Source: Symbiodinium natans
Taxonomy: Eukaryota > Sar > Dinophyceae > Suessiales > Symbiodiniaceae
Direction of reading: 5' to 3'
Length of the DNA: 42,500 bases
Assembly: GCA_905221605.1 (NCBI GenBank)
Contig: CAJNDS010000806.1
Coordinates: 1 to 42,500 of the forward strand
Under the pieces are notes generated by a model that was not told the DNA's origin, did not search any database, and was given only the letters and a program-made list of their open reading frames with translations. This document shows positions 1 through 8,390 of this stretch, in pieces. Positions within the stretch are counted from its first letter, which is position 1. Every line of letters starts with the position of its first letter. The translations under genes were made by a program, and so were the position numbers.

Positions 1-212
1 CTAAACCCTAAACCCTAGACCTAGACCCTAGACCCTAGACCCTAGACCCTAGACCCTAGACCCTAGACCCTAGACCCTAGACCCTAGACCCTAGACCCTA
101 GACCCTAGACCCTAGACCCTAGACCCTAGACCCTAGACCCTAAACCCTAGACCCTAGACCCTAGACCCTAAACCCTAAACCCTAAGCCCTAAGCCCTAAA
201 CCCCTAAACCCT
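1..212. repeat. Telomere-like array, CCCTAGA then CCCTAAA units
   Basis: Tandem 7-mers, mostly CCCTAGA with CCCTAAA at both edges. The C-rich strand reads 5' to 3' at the left edge, as at a left chromosome end. The same motif occurs throughout the window, so this alone does not prove a telomere. Confidence 0.9.
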
Positions 213-308
213 AAAGTCCATAACACCGAGGACAAAATCCAAGAAAGCCTTCCCAGGGACGGTGAAGGCTGCCCAGGCAGGAGACTCCGCTGTTTGAGTT
301 CCGGCAGG

Positions 309-430
309 TTTGGGGTTTAGGGTTTGGGGTTTCGGGTTTAGGGTAGGGTTTAGAGTTTAGGGTTTCGGGTGTAGCGTGTAGGGTTTAGGGCTTAGGGTTT
401 AGGATATTTAGGGTTTGGGGCTTAGGGAAG
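309..430. repeat. Degenerate TTTAGGG tract
   Basis: Imperfect TTTAGGG/TTTGGGG/GCTTAGG units directly after a possible exon end (CCGGCAG before GTTTGGGG). The stretch 213-308 holds a short cysteine-containing open segment that may be an exon, but its limits are not resolved. Confidence 0.7.
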
Positions 431-463
431 TTTAGGGTTCGGGACGCCAGCAAACAGCCGTAG

Positions 464-583
464 AAACCCGGCCACGCCGGCCTGAGTGGACCGAACTGGA
501 AAAATGTTCTGCGCCATCATTGCATTCCAAGCCCACAAAGCAAGAGAGCGCCGGCGAGAGAAGCCTGGATTTGTCAGAAGCAA
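464..583 (+). CDS. Possible coding exon, 40 codons
   Basis: Open for exactly 40 codons from an acceptor (CCGTAG) to a donor (GTAAGAG). It enters and leaves in phase 0. A second open frame contains PEWTELEKCS, which resembles the start of a TSP1 repeat, so the frame is uncertain. It precedes phase-linked exons of a TSP1-type gene. Confidence 0.33.
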
Positions 584-597
584 GTAAGAGCCCCTAA

Positions 598-682
598 GCC
601 CTAAACCCTAAACCCTAAAACGCAAACCCCAACCCCTGCCCCCTAGCCCCTAAACCCTAAACCCTTAACCCTAAACCCTAGC
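598..682. repeat. CCCTAAA tract at the 3' end of an intron
   Basis: CCCTAAA units and variants fill the space between the donor at 584 and the acceptor before 685. This is an early example of the C-rich orientation lying upstream of an exon. Confidence 0.65.
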
Positions 683-684
683 AG

Positions 685-793
685 ATCTTTCAGTTCAATG
701 TCCTTCCGGACAGGCGAGCGGTCATCTCCAAATCGCTTTTGACAAAGCGGCTTTCGGGGTGCAGGACCCAACATCCGATGCAACATCCTGATA
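685..793 (+). CDS. Possible coding exon
   Basis: Follows CCCTAGCAG and is open up to a GTAAAG donor (reads IFQFNVLPDRRAVISK...). It enters in phase 0, matching the exon before, and leaves one base. Another frame is open but meets TGA TAG just before the donor. No homology is recognised. Confidence 0.35.
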
Positions 794-1143
794 GTAAAGT
801 TTAGGGTCTAGGGTTTAGGGATCTTCGGATTCAGACCCACAGAGCGAACTGAACTAATAGGGGGAATATGCGAAGAGCTGCCTCGGACTCAGTTTGCGAG
901 TAGAGGGCGAAATCACACGCCGGCCATAAACCCTAAACCCCAAAACCTAGACCCTAGACCCTAAACCCTAAACCCTGACAAAGGCACGCAAAGCACGGCT
1001 TGATGCCCCAAAGGGTGAGTGGGATCCGTTCAAGCTGGCTCTTCCCTTTAGCATTGCAATTTCTTTTTCCGTTCGCCGATGCTTCTGAACTCTCCACACC
1101 TCTCAAAGCAACGGGTTTAGGGTTTAGGGTTTCGGGTTTAGGA

Positions 1144-1175
<32 letters not shown>

Positions 1176-1250
1176 CATCTCATATTGTTTTTGTAAAGGG
1201 TTTAGGGTGTTTAGGGTTTAGGGCTTCCAGAACAGCATTCCTCAAAGCAG
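794..1250. other. Intronic stretch with telomere-like tracts and (TA)n
   Basis: Contains TTTAGGG (about 798-818), CCCTAAA (about 925-975), TTTAGGG (about 1116-1142), a (TA)n run near 1143-1175 and more TTTAGGG. The interval 994-1014, between AAAG and a strong GTGAGT donor, fits the expected phase as a 21-nt microexon, but this is weak. Confidence 0.45.
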
Positions 1251-1346
1251 GACCTGCCGCCCGAGTGGGTGGGACCCGACTTCGCTTTCACCGAGCAGGT
1301 GGTTCCAAGCGCTTGGGTCCAGACCAAGCCCCTGAAGGCCCCGAGG
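1251..1346 (+). CDS. Coding exon upstream of the TSP1 module
   Basis: Exactly 32 codons between acceptor CAAAGCAG and donor GTGGTTTC, phase 0 in and out. The peptide starts DLPPEWVGPDFAFTEQVV. Its phase matches the exon at 2310. It probably belongs to the same extracellular-type protein as the TSP1 exons. Function is not recognised. Confidence 0.5.
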
Positions 1347-1378
1347 GTGGTTTCACATACAGGGGCCTTAGTCATTAG

Positions 1379-1494
1379 CTTTTTTTTTTTTTTTGGGGGG
1401 GGGGGGGGGTAATCCTCGTAGAATTACAAAGGGGCCGTAATAAGGGAATAACTAGCACCATTCATTTCCGGACCGACCCCCCCCCCCCCCCATA
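1379..1494. repeat. Homopolymer-rich element, TIR family G (copy G4)
   Basis: A T run (about 1379-1394) passes into a G run (about 1395-1409), then about 65 bp of AT-rich sequence, then TTCCGGACCGA, a C run (about 1477-1490) and ATAGG. The TTCCG...ACCCC...ATAGG end resembles the TIR of family G at 36028-36139. Confidence 0.45.
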
Positions 1495-1589
1495 GGTTAT
1501 AGGGTTTCAGTGTTCTTTTGGACTTGGCGTGGGCGCTTAAGCCCGAGAGTGACACGTACGAAAGGCATATGCTAGGGTTGAGTGCATGC

Positions 1590-2090
1590 TTGGGGCTTGG
1601 GGGCTTAGGGCTTGGGGCTTGGGGCTTAGGGCTTAGGGCTTAGGGCTTAGGGCTTAGGGCTTAGGGATTAGGGCTTAGGGCTTAGGGCTTAGGGTTAGGG
1701 ATTAGGGCTTAGGGCTGAGGGCTTAGGGCTGAGGGCTTAGGGCTTAGGGCTTAGGGCTTGGGCTGAGCTTAGGGCATACTTAAGGCTTAGGGCTTAGGGC
1801 TTAGGGCTTAGGGCTTAGGGCTTAGGGCTGAGGGCTTAGGGCTTAGGGCTTAGGGCTTAGGGCTTAGGGCTTAGGGCTTAGGGCTTAGGGCTTAGGGCTT
1901 AGGGCTTAGGGCTTAGGGCTTAGGGGAGGCTTCAGGGTACAACCTTATACACCCTTCACGGCTCTCTGTGCTTGGGGCTTAAGGCTTAGGGCTTAGGGCT
2001 TAGGGCTTAGGGCTTAGGGCTTAGGGCTTAGGGCTTAGGGCTTAGGGCTTAGGGCTTAGGGCTTAGGGCTTAGGGCTTAGGGCTTAGGGT
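1590..2090. repeat. TTAGGGC (GCTTAGG) arrays
   Basis: Two tandem arrays of the 7-mer GCTTAGG (about 1590-1924 and 1972-2088) are separated by a short unique segment. This is a homogenised one-base variant of TTTAGGG. It lies in the intron between exons 1251-1346 and 2310-2429. Confidence 0.9.
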
Positions 2091-2309
2091 TTCGTTTTTG
2101 GGGGGTTATTAGGGCACAAAATATCAAGGCCTATCAACAATTCTTCCCCAAATTATTCCGACCCCACAAAAGCCTACCCCAAATCACGGATACGCCGCCA
2201 GCCAAGAGACCCCAAGCCATGCCCCAGGCAAACAAGAGAGCCCTAAACCCCAAACCCCAAACCCCAAACCCCAAACCCTAAACCCCAAGCCCTAAAGCCC
2301 TAAAGCCAG

Positions 2310-2429
2310 GCAAACAAGAGCTTGGAATGCGCGGCGCACGTATCCTTCGAGACGTGCTACGGCGAGGGAGACTGCTATTGGGTGCCTAAGGAGACACCGG
2401 TTTCTCAAGCCATGTTAAGAGGGTTCCAG
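2310..2429 (+). CDS. Cysteine-containing exon, 40 codons
   Basis: From acceptor AAGCCAG (after a CCCAAAC/CCCTAAA tract) to donor GTTGAGGGTTTAGGG. Exactly 40 codons, phase 0 to 0. The peptide includes ECAAHVSFETCYGEGDCYW, with three spaced cysteines, as in a secreted module. It precedes the TSP1 exon at 2639 in matching phase. The domain is not named. Confidence 0.6.
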
Positions 2430-2638
2430 GTTGAGGGTTTAGGGTTTGGGTTTAGGGTGGAACCTTCTAGGAAAGACGAGGCCATTTGGCCCCCCCCCAC
2501 CCCAAACCCCCCCTCCCCGTCCAAAAGTCTCGAAAACCTGTCCCTCTAAACCCCCTAAACCCTCTAAACCCTCCAAAGACCCCCTGAACCCTAAAAACCC
2601 CTCCAAAGACCTTTAATATCAAATCTCCTTGACTCTAG

Positions 2639-2691
2639 GAGCCAGGGAACTGCGTCCTCTCAGACTGGGGACCATGGTCCCCCTGCTCTGT
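2639..2691 (+). CDS. TSP1 repeat, first half
   Basis: Acceptor GACTCTAG, enters phase 0. The peptide EPGNCVLSDWGPWSPCSV carries the TSP1 signature WxxWxxC (Trp codons at 2666 and 2672 region, Cys at 2684). It leaves two bases at a GTCACC donor. Joined in phase to the exon at 3201 it continues into the CGxGxxxRxR half of TSP1. In other proteins the domain is an extracellular, disulphide-bonded adhesion module. Confidence 0.72.
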
Positions 2692-2759
2692 GTCACCTGA
2701 CTTCGGGAGCCTTGAGGGGGGCGAGAGATTAGGGTTCATTCAGGCGCTTTTGATGTCTT

Positions 2760-2797
2760 CTTTTTTTTTTTTTTTTTTGGGGGGGGGGGGGGGGGCG
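2760..2797. repeat. Poly-T then poly-G tract
   Basis: About 18 T followed by about 18 G, inside the intron 2692-3200. T-to-G homopolymer junctions of this kind recur at about 1379, 34400 and 39080. Confidence 0.85.
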
Positions 2798-2991
2798 TTT
2801 TGAGGGATGTCTTGAGGCATCTTCCATCTGCGATGTTTCGGGTGATCGAACCCTAAACTCCTAAAACCCTAAACCCCAAACCCTAAACCCCCCTTGTTTG
2901 TGGGTTCCGCATGGAGTCCACGAATGTCATCTCAGACTTCAGGGACACAAAAAGTCCTGATGAGACTTTGGACGCGGAAAGCCCTTAACTC

Positions 2992-3094
2992 GGGATGTTC
3001 CCCCTGATACCAACAGCTCCCTTTTTAGGGAATAGAGTAGGGGGTTACGAGAATCCCCATTAAGGGAGCTGTTAGGTATAAGGGGGAACATCCC
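2992..3094. mobile_element. Short TIR element, family F (copy F1)
   Basis: Near-perfect inverted termini of about 32 bp: GGGATGTTCCCCCTGATACC at the left matches the reverse complement of GGTATAAGGGGGAACATCCC at the right, both followed inward by AACAGCTCCCTT. It encodes no protein. It lies inside the intron that splits the TSP1 module. Looks like a MITE- or introner-type insertion. Confidence 0.8.
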
Positions 3095-3180
3095 TAAACC
3101 CCAAGCCCTAAGCCCTAAACCCTAAACCCCAAGCCCTAAACCCTAAACCCTAATCCCTAAACCCTAAACCCTGAATCCAT
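3095..3180. repeat. CCCTAAA tract before the second TSP1 exon
   Basis: CCCTAAA/CCCCAAG units run up to about 20 bp before the acceptor at 3200. Confidence 0.75.
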
Positions 3181-3200
3181 CCCAACCCTTAACGATCCAG

Positions 3201-3299
3201 GTCCTGTGGCCTCGGCACCCAGCAACGTTCCCGGGGCGCCGCCACCCCCGCAGATGCTGCAAGCTGCCGGAAGAAGTACAAAGCATCTCGGCCCCCAGG
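3201..3299 (+). CDS. TSP1 repeat, second half
   Basis: Acceptor GATCCAG. It takes the two bases left by 2639-2691 and reads SCGLGTQQRSRGAATPADAA, then SCRKKYK. This is the CGxGxxxRxR...C portion of TSP1. It leaves two bases at a donor GTTTAGGG that lies inside a telomere-like tract. The phase match and the split motif are the best evidence that this chain of exons is real. Confidence 0.72.
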
Positions 3300-3358
3300 G
3301 TTTAGGGTTTAGGGTTTAGGATTTAGGGTTGAGGGTTTAGGGTTTATAATAGGGTTTA
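3300..3358. repeat. TTTAGGG tract starting at a 5' splice site
   Basis: The first intron bases are GTTTAGGGTTTAGGG. Confidence 0.7.
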
Positions 3359-3379
3359 GGGATACCGCCTACACCTTGG

Positions 3380-3515
3380 GACCCTTATTCTAACAGCTCC
3401 TAGTAGGGGATATAATAGGGGCATTATAATCCCTATGAAGGGTCCTTAACAGGGAATATCAGAGGGGCTACTATAATCCCTATTCAGGACTGTTAGCATA
3501 AAGGGGGAACATCCC
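3380..3515. mobile_element. Short TIR element, family F (copy F2)
   Basis: The right end (CTGTTAGCATAAAGGGGGAACATCCC region) is close to F1. The left end is diverged (ACCCTTATTCTAACAGCTCC). The inside holds two imperfect copies of TATAATCCCTAT. Located in the intron 3300-3530. Confidence 0.6.
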
Positions 3516-3530
3516 AACCTACACCCCAAG

Positions 3531-3600
3531 ACTTTTCTGCATGAGCCCGGGCCGATTGCCTGAGCCCCTTGCCCTGGGTCAGGGTAGCGATCTTATGAGG
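3531..3600 (+). CDS. Short exon in the TSP1 chain
   Basis: Acceptor CACCCCAAG. It enters with one base, as required by 3201-3299, reads LFCMSPGRLPEPLALGQG and leaves in phase 0 at GTTTAGGG (3601). No domain is recognised; one cysteine. Confidence 0.5.
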
Positions 3601-3700
3601 GTTTAGGGTTTAGGGTTTAGGGTTTAGGGTTTAGGGTTTAGGGTTTAGGGTTTAGGGTTTAGGGTTTAGGGTTTAGGGTTTAGGGTTTAGGGTTTAGGGG
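3601..3700. repeat. Perfect TTTAGGG array at a 5' splice site
   Basis: About 14 uninterrupted TTTAGGG units begin exactly at the donor of the exon ending at 3600. Confidence 0.92.
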
Positions 3701-3738
3701 AAAATCCCAAACTCCTAAAACACCCCAAGCCCTACTAC

Positions 3739-3842
3739 AGGGGTCGGAATAATGAGTAATTAGCAGTATTCCCTGGCCCCTGTAGACTTATACTACAATA
3801 CCCCCCCCCCCCCCCAAAAAAAAACACACACACACACACACA
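3739..3842. repeat. Partial family G element, poly-C and (CA)n
   Basis: AGGGGTCGGAATAAT at 3739 matches the left TIR of G1 (36028). An AT-rich body, a C run (about 3799-3815), an A run and a short CA repeat follow. No right TIR is visible. Confidence 0.5.
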
Positions 3843-3970
3843 AACACACAAACCGTATTCTAATTTTTGATACAAACACAAACCGTATTCAAATTCTTTT
3901 TCAAGACCTGTAGAGTAGCCCGAAACCCTACACCCTAAGCCCCAAGCCCTGTTTACCCTAATCTCCCCAG

Positions 3971-4057
3971 GCAGATCCCGCTGCGCTCCGGAGCGAGCGC
4001 TTCTGCCAGGGAGCTCCGTGCCCGAAGCTGGCTCCGATGTGTCACTGGGCTCATGAG
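3971..4057 (+). CDS. Cysteine-rich exon, TSP1-like C-terminal half
   Basis: Acceptor ATCTCCCCAG, phase 0 to 0, exactly 29 codons, donor GTTTGAGGG. The peptide contains SERFCQGAPCPKLAPMCHW; the CxGxPCP pattern resembles the end of a TSP1 repeat. It matches the phase of the exon ending at 3600. Confidence 0.62.
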
Positions 4058-4141
4058 GTTTGAGGGTTTAGGGTTTGGGGTTTAGGGTTTAGGGTTTAGG
4101 GTTTGAGGTTTAGGGTTTAGGGTTTGGGGTTTAGGGTTTAG
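4058..4141. repeat. TTTAGGG tract filling an 84-nt intron
   Basis: The whole interval between exon 3971-4057 and the proposed acceptor TTTAG at 4141 is TTTAGGG and variants. If the acceptor is right, both splice sites of this intron lie in telomere-like sequence. Confidence 0.6.
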
Positions 4142-4260
4142 GATATTTTCGGTGCGCGTGCTGCCCAACGGAACTCAGGCAACTTGCGGCCGAAGGCCCC
4201 AAAGGCAAAGAAGGACCCCGTCGTAGTCCTCTTGGAGGAGGAGCAACTGCGCCCCCAGCT
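4142..4260 (+). CDS. Charged exon after the TSP1 module
   Basis: Enters in phase 0 after TTTAG and is open through DPVVVLLEEEQLRPQ to a GTATCG donor (two bases left). An earlier donor at 4220 or 4223 would leave phase 0 and fit the next exon better, so the 3' limit is uncertain. Lys/Glu-rich; function not recognised. Confidence 0.45.
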
Positions 4261-4446
4261 GTATCGTATAATGTACTTGCAATATAATGGACTTGTAATA
4301 TGAGATACTGGTAGTAGAATATACTTGTAAATATAATCAGATACGGTGTAACAGAAAGCGCAAGTATGATCTACCGACCTGCATACCCAAACTTTTCAGA
4401 ATAGCCCCCTAAGGAAATGCCCTAACAACCCCCCACCCCCCCTCAG

Positions 4447-5592
4447 GAGATGACCGTTCAGAGGGCTCCAAGCTCTCCAGGAATGCTTGTGGGGCTCAGC
4501 AGGCATGCAGCCAGCGATCTGGATGACCTGATCGCGGGAATTCCCCAGGCGGTGAAGTCTCAGCTCGTGAGCATTCGGCAAGACGAGCGCTTCGATCAGG
4601 ACAGGACGGTACTCAGCCGTCAGGAGCGTGGCCAACCAGGGCCCCAGTGCCCCCAGGGGTATTACATGTTTCGCATGGATGTGGACAAAAGCACCTCCAC
4701 GGCCACGGCTGCTTGCAACAAGTGCGCCGGATGTGATGCTTGCCTGGGGCCTCGCCCCGACGACTGCTTGGCCTGCCCACTTGACAAGCAGCTGCACATC
4801 GACGTCTCGGGGAGGCCCTTCCTGGGAGGGGAAAGTGATGATTTGATTGATTGGCTTTTTACTACTGTTGTGATCGGGACTGGTATGATTGCTGTTATTG
4901 CCGTGGCACTTGCACCCAAAGAACCATCAAGAAGCCTAAACGATGTCTCGCGAAGGTCCGTGTGCTTGGATGGGTGTCCTGAGTGCTTCATCATGTCGGA
5001 TACCGGCAAGTGCGAGCTTGACCCATCGGCAGGGTCATCCTGTTCCCACCAGGCAGCTTTCAATCCCAGCGTCATGCCGGAGGACTGTGGGAAGAAGGAA
5101 GAAGGGATGTTTAGGGCTCTTAAATCGTGCAATTGTGCCCATATATGCCCATATATGCCCCGGATGTTGCCTGAGGACCGTGGCGACCCAGGGACCTGCA
5201 AGGAGCTGGAGGCTGCGAAGAGCGCGTCTCCTTCGAAAACAGCCCTCCTGAGCATGTCGCCGCACGTCTCGCGTGGCCGCTCTCTCCTTTCAAGGCGCGA
5301 GCGACCTCAGGGGATCGACCGGAAAGACATCCAGCTTGCGAGGAGGACTCTTCAGGCCCTGGGCCAGGAGCATCCTGCGGGGCATTCGGAGCATGCCCTC
5401 AGCACCCTCGCGACCAGCCTCAGCCGTCGGCGCAGAGGAGTCTCAAAGGCCGAGCACAAGAAGCGGGAGAAGGAGAAGAAGGACAAGAAGAAGAAGGATA
5501 AGAAGGACAAGAAGGACAAGAAGAAGAAGGACAAGAAGAAGGTCAAGATTCCGGGCATGGACTTCGTGAAGGACCTGGCAGGCCCGGAGCTA
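4447..5592 (+). CDS. Large cysteine-rich and lysine-rich exon
   Basis: Open from a strong acceptor (C-rich tract then CCTCAG) to TGA at 5671-5673; donors at 5566 and 5593 keep phase 0, so the stop may be intronic. Order: residues 60-115 Cys-rich (QCPQGYY..., CNKCAGCDACL); about 130-155 a hydrophobic stretch (LFTTVVIGTGMIAVIAVALA) that could span a membrane; 165-230 Cys-rich again (VCLDGCPECFIMSDTGKCEL); 330-370 a run of Lys/Asp/Glu; then a helix-forming end. The hydrophobic part is more AT-rich than its flanks and could instead be a retained intron. Cys spacing suggests an extracellular EGF- or TNFR-like fold, but no family is firmly recognised. Confidence 0.6.
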
Positions 5593-5673
5593 GTGAAGCA
5601 GGCCAAGGACGCGATGAAGGACTGGTTCTTCGGGCAGGCAGCTTGGGACAGAAGTGTGATCGAAGTGAACTGA

Positions 5674-6192
5674 GTTCAGCTCTAAGAAGGGCTGATTTAG
5701 AGAGTTTGGGGGTCCGCCATTGGTCACAGGTGGACAATGTCAAGAACTCCGTTCTCAATGAGGCCTTGCACCCTTCTCCCTTGCAGCATTCTCCGAATGT
5801 GTAGCAGAAGGAGCTTCCTTTTTGTAACAGAGCTGGGGGGCTTGGGTTGCCGTGTCGTAGTGTGTGTTTTTATGTACTGGCGTGTTGGCGTGTCCTTGTC
5901 GCAGCATTCGTCCGGTCCCTCTGTCATATCTTATGAGCTCAGGGCGTATGGATTTCCAGGGCTACCAAGCTGGGTTGTTCTGACCCCAAACGCCGCGCCT
6001 TACCTGGTTGTTGGAGGAAGGAGTCATGTTTAGAGCATGATATTGCAAGGTCGGGCAACAGTAGGGGTTTCCAACAGTTGCAAGTTTGGGGAATTCCTGC
6101 ACGGAGCCCGTAAAACGAGCCTTGTGGCATGCGCCCTGTTTAGGGCGACCCCCTGCATATATCTTTCGCATGTTAACGCCAACCCCTCCCCC
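5674..6192 (+). other. No gene seen; probable intron
   Basis: Several short open frames on both strands but no convincing exon. The segment is mixed-composition sequence leading into the family E element at 6193. Confidence 0.4.
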
Positions 6193-6317
6193 ATATCCCC
6201 CTTGGGATTATGATTTATTTTTGTTTATATAAAGCCCAAGAGGATGTTAAACATATTATGGTTATGATTATGATGATGATGATTGTTTTTTTATTGCTAA
6301 GGTCCTAAGGGGAGTAG
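6193..6317. mobile_element. Short intronic element, family E (copy E1)
   Basis: Shares with 28072-28170 and 34187-34293 the order ATATCCCCCTTGGGA, TTGTTTATATAAA, CCCAAGAGGAT, an AT-rich body, GGTTCTAAGGGGAGT. Termini are imperfect inverted repeats (CCCCCTTGG against CTAAGGGG). It ends 8 bp before the acceptor of the next exon. Confidence 0.7.
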
Positions 6318-6325
6318 AATCCCAG

Positions 6326-6434
6326 GCCACGTCCAGGATCACGAACATGTTGGAGAACATGTTGGGCGACTCAGCAGTCGGGAAAATCTTCCTCGACGTG
6401 CTCGGCAGCTTCAAGCCAGGCACGCCCCCGGGGG
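6326..6434 (+). CDS. Amphipathic-helix exon
   Basis: Acceptor AATCCCAG, phase 0; reads ATSRITNMLENMLGDSAVGK and on to FKPGTPP. It leaves one base at donor GTTTGGGG. The regular hydrophobic spacing suggests a helix. The style resembles IPGMDFVKDLAGPEL at the end of the 4447 exon and many later exons. Confidence 0.6.
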
Positions 6435-6675
6435 GTTTGGGGTTTAGGGTTTAGGGTTTAGGATTCAAATCCCTGAGCATCCAACTTCACTTCCCGTTGG
6501 ATATGTGAGCGCTGCTCTTTTTTTATGCGCTGTAACATGTCAAGGGGTTGTTGAAGCGTCCTTGAGGGCTGAATAAGACGTGGGGGACCTTCCATGTTCG
6601 AGCAGATGTCCAAGCCCCCAAGGACGCGCTAAAACCATCGTATTATGATGTATGACGGCTTATGTCTACTTGCAG

Positions 6676-6775
6676 AGCCTTCCCTGCTTTCCGCAATCAT
6701 CTCCGCGAGCCTCAAGAACATACCTGGATCTCGTTGCACAATGGAGTCCGCAGGCATTGCTCATCCTTTGCAAGG
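6676..6775 (+). CDS. Amphipathic-helix exon
   Basis: Acceptor CTACTTGCAG. Takes the one base from 6326-6434 and reads EPSLLSAIISASLKNIPG. The 3' end is uncertain: GTGACA at 6776, or a GC donor near 6754 that would suit the following exon. Confidence 0.5.
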
Positions 6776-6838
6776 GTGACAGAGAGTCTCCGCAGTGTGC
6801 AGCGCACCTCTCGTTCCGAGGACGCAACGTCTGCACAG

Positions 6839-6933
6839 CTGTCGCGGACTTGCTCGTGAGTATGCTTGATCGCCTACTGGAAGAGTACAAAGAGGACGTG
6901 CTTGATTGGATGTCGGTCCACATGGATTTGTTC
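6839..6933 (+). CDS. Amphipathic-helix exon
   Basis: After GTCTGCACAG, reads VADLLVSMLDRLLEEYKEDV then LDWMSVHMDLF up to GTGTTT. Strong heptad-like hydrophobic pattern. Function not recognised. Confidence 0.5.
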
Positions 6934-6975
6934 GTGTTTGGGGGGCACAGGTTTAACAAGCGCACACGGGTTGCA

Positions 6976-7212
6976 CACCCGCGAAACATACTTGGAAACA
7001 TACCCCGAAACATATCCCGAAACATACCTGCGAAACCTGCCCCCGAAAGTGCATCTAAAGTAGCTCATGATTCCGCGAACATACCCCGAAAAAAACCCTG
7101 CGAAACATGCCCCCGAACTTGCATCTAAAGTAGCTCATGATGCCGCGAAACATCCCCCGAAACATTACCCCCGAAACACATCCCGAAACATACCCCGAAA
7201 CATACCCGCGAA
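6976..7212. repeat. Imperfect CGAAACATACC repeats
   Basis: About 15 degenerate copies of a 10-12 bp unit (CCCCGAAACATA), interrupted by two copies of a unique segment (ATCTAAAGTAGCTCATGATnCCGCGAA at about 7054 and 7124). The pair implies a segmental duplication of about 70 bp within the array. Confidence 0.75.
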
Positions 7213-8095
7213 GCATACCCTGATCCCAACACCCGTCGCCCCCCCATTTTAGAACAAACCCGCATGAGTTTTTTCAGCACTTCGACCGTGAACGACTCTG
7301 AATGACACGACACCATCACTCCATCAGTACGATACTAGGGATGGGTTTAAAGTCGCATCTGCTTGCATAAAGTCGCATTGCCGGCGCGTGAATGGATATG
7401 CATTCCCAGCCGGGTTCCCTTACAAGCCTACGGCCTAGCTATGCTCTGGGGCTCTAAAGAATACTACTTGATTGATGGAGAATGATGGGGATTTGCTGGT
7501 TGTCGATGTACGTTCTCGCCTTGCAGGCAGGGAAGTTGCGTGCAACGCAGGGGCTAGCGTGTGCTAAGCATTGAAGTAAAAATATGTATATATGTATGTA
7601 TATAAATATGTTTATTTTGTGTGTGTGTGTGTGTGTGTGTGTGATGTGGTCTCGTTTCGCCGGCGCATGACCATGGGCGGCTGTGATAGTTTCCCCATTT
7701 GTCGATTCGTGCGAGGTTCAGTTTTCGATCAGTCCCTTGCTCATGGGCTCGGTCAGCCTGACCATGGCCAGGCCCCAGATAAAACCCGCTCGGCCCAGAA
7801 ACCCAGGTGTCGAAATCCGGATGTCGGGTTTTGTTTGCTCAGGGTTCGCTCGAAAACACAATAGAGCCCCCCCCCCCTAGATGAGGTCGGAGGCGCAGTT
7901 TTCGTTAAGCGTGGGCGTCGAAATCCTGTTTGCAAGCAGTTGCTGACATGATACTGGTGTTGGGGCCTCGAAATCGCGTGCTGGTGATGTGACTTCACGC
8001 CTGATGTGACTTCACGCTCTGCAGCATGACTTCACACGCGATGAGGCGATTCAAGCACACTCCTAGTACCAGAAGGTTGGGACTAGACGTTGAGG
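7213..8095. other. No gene assigned; (GT)n and AT-rich sequence
   Basis: Contains a (GT)n run at 7618-7643 and an open + segment near 7704-7800 (SISPLLMGSVSLTMARPQ) that could be an exon but has no supporting phase. Two tandem copies of GATGTGACTTCACGC lie at about 7986-8018. Confidence 0.4.
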
Positions 8096-8160
8096 TTAAG
8101 GGTTTGGGGTTTAGGGTTTAGGGTTTGGGGTTTAGGGTTTAGGGTTTAGGGTTAGTAGGG
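8096..8160. repeat. TTTAGGG tract
   Basis: TTTAGGG/TTTGGGG units upstream of the exon at 8188. This is an exception to the usual C-rich-before-exon polarity. Confidence 0.8.
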
Positions 8161-8187
8161 GGGGGTTCAGACCACAGACCCAGCCAG

Positions 8188-8273
8188 GACATCCAAGCAG
8201 CCACGGTCGATGAGCTCCACATCAGGTTCCGGGCATTCGCTGAGGGCGCCTCCCGACAGAAACCATATGGGGG
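8188..8273 (+). CDS. Coding exon
   Basis: Acceptor ACCCAGCCAG, phase 0, reads DIQAATVDELHIRFRAFAEG and on to QKPYGG. It leaves two bases at donor GTTTGGAG followed by a TTTAGGG tract. Function not recognised. Confidence 0.55.
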
Positions 8274-8345
8274 GTTTGGAGTTTAGGGTTTCGGGGTTTA
8301 GGGGTTTAGGGTTTAGGGTTCAGGGTTTAGGGTTTAGGGCTTAGG
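8274..8345. repeat. TTTAGGG tract starting at a 5' splice site
   Basis: Begins at the donor of the exon ending at 8273. Confidence 0.75.
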
Positions 8346-8390
8346 GAAAGCTTACTGACTCTTAGCAATGTGTGGAGTGCTTGATTTCAG

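Noticed and set aside
1-212. True chromosome telomere at the left edge
   Set aside because: Orientation fits, but similar arrays occur at more than 20 internal places and the units here are mostly CCCTAGA; the edge could be any internal array.
3600-3700. CRISPR-like or satellite array
   Set aside because: Units are 7 bp with no spacers; it is a telomere-like tandem repeat.
7592-7880. ORFs near the (GT)n at 7618
   Set aside because: The first includes the microsatellite; the rest lacks phase-matched splice sites and clear coding composition.
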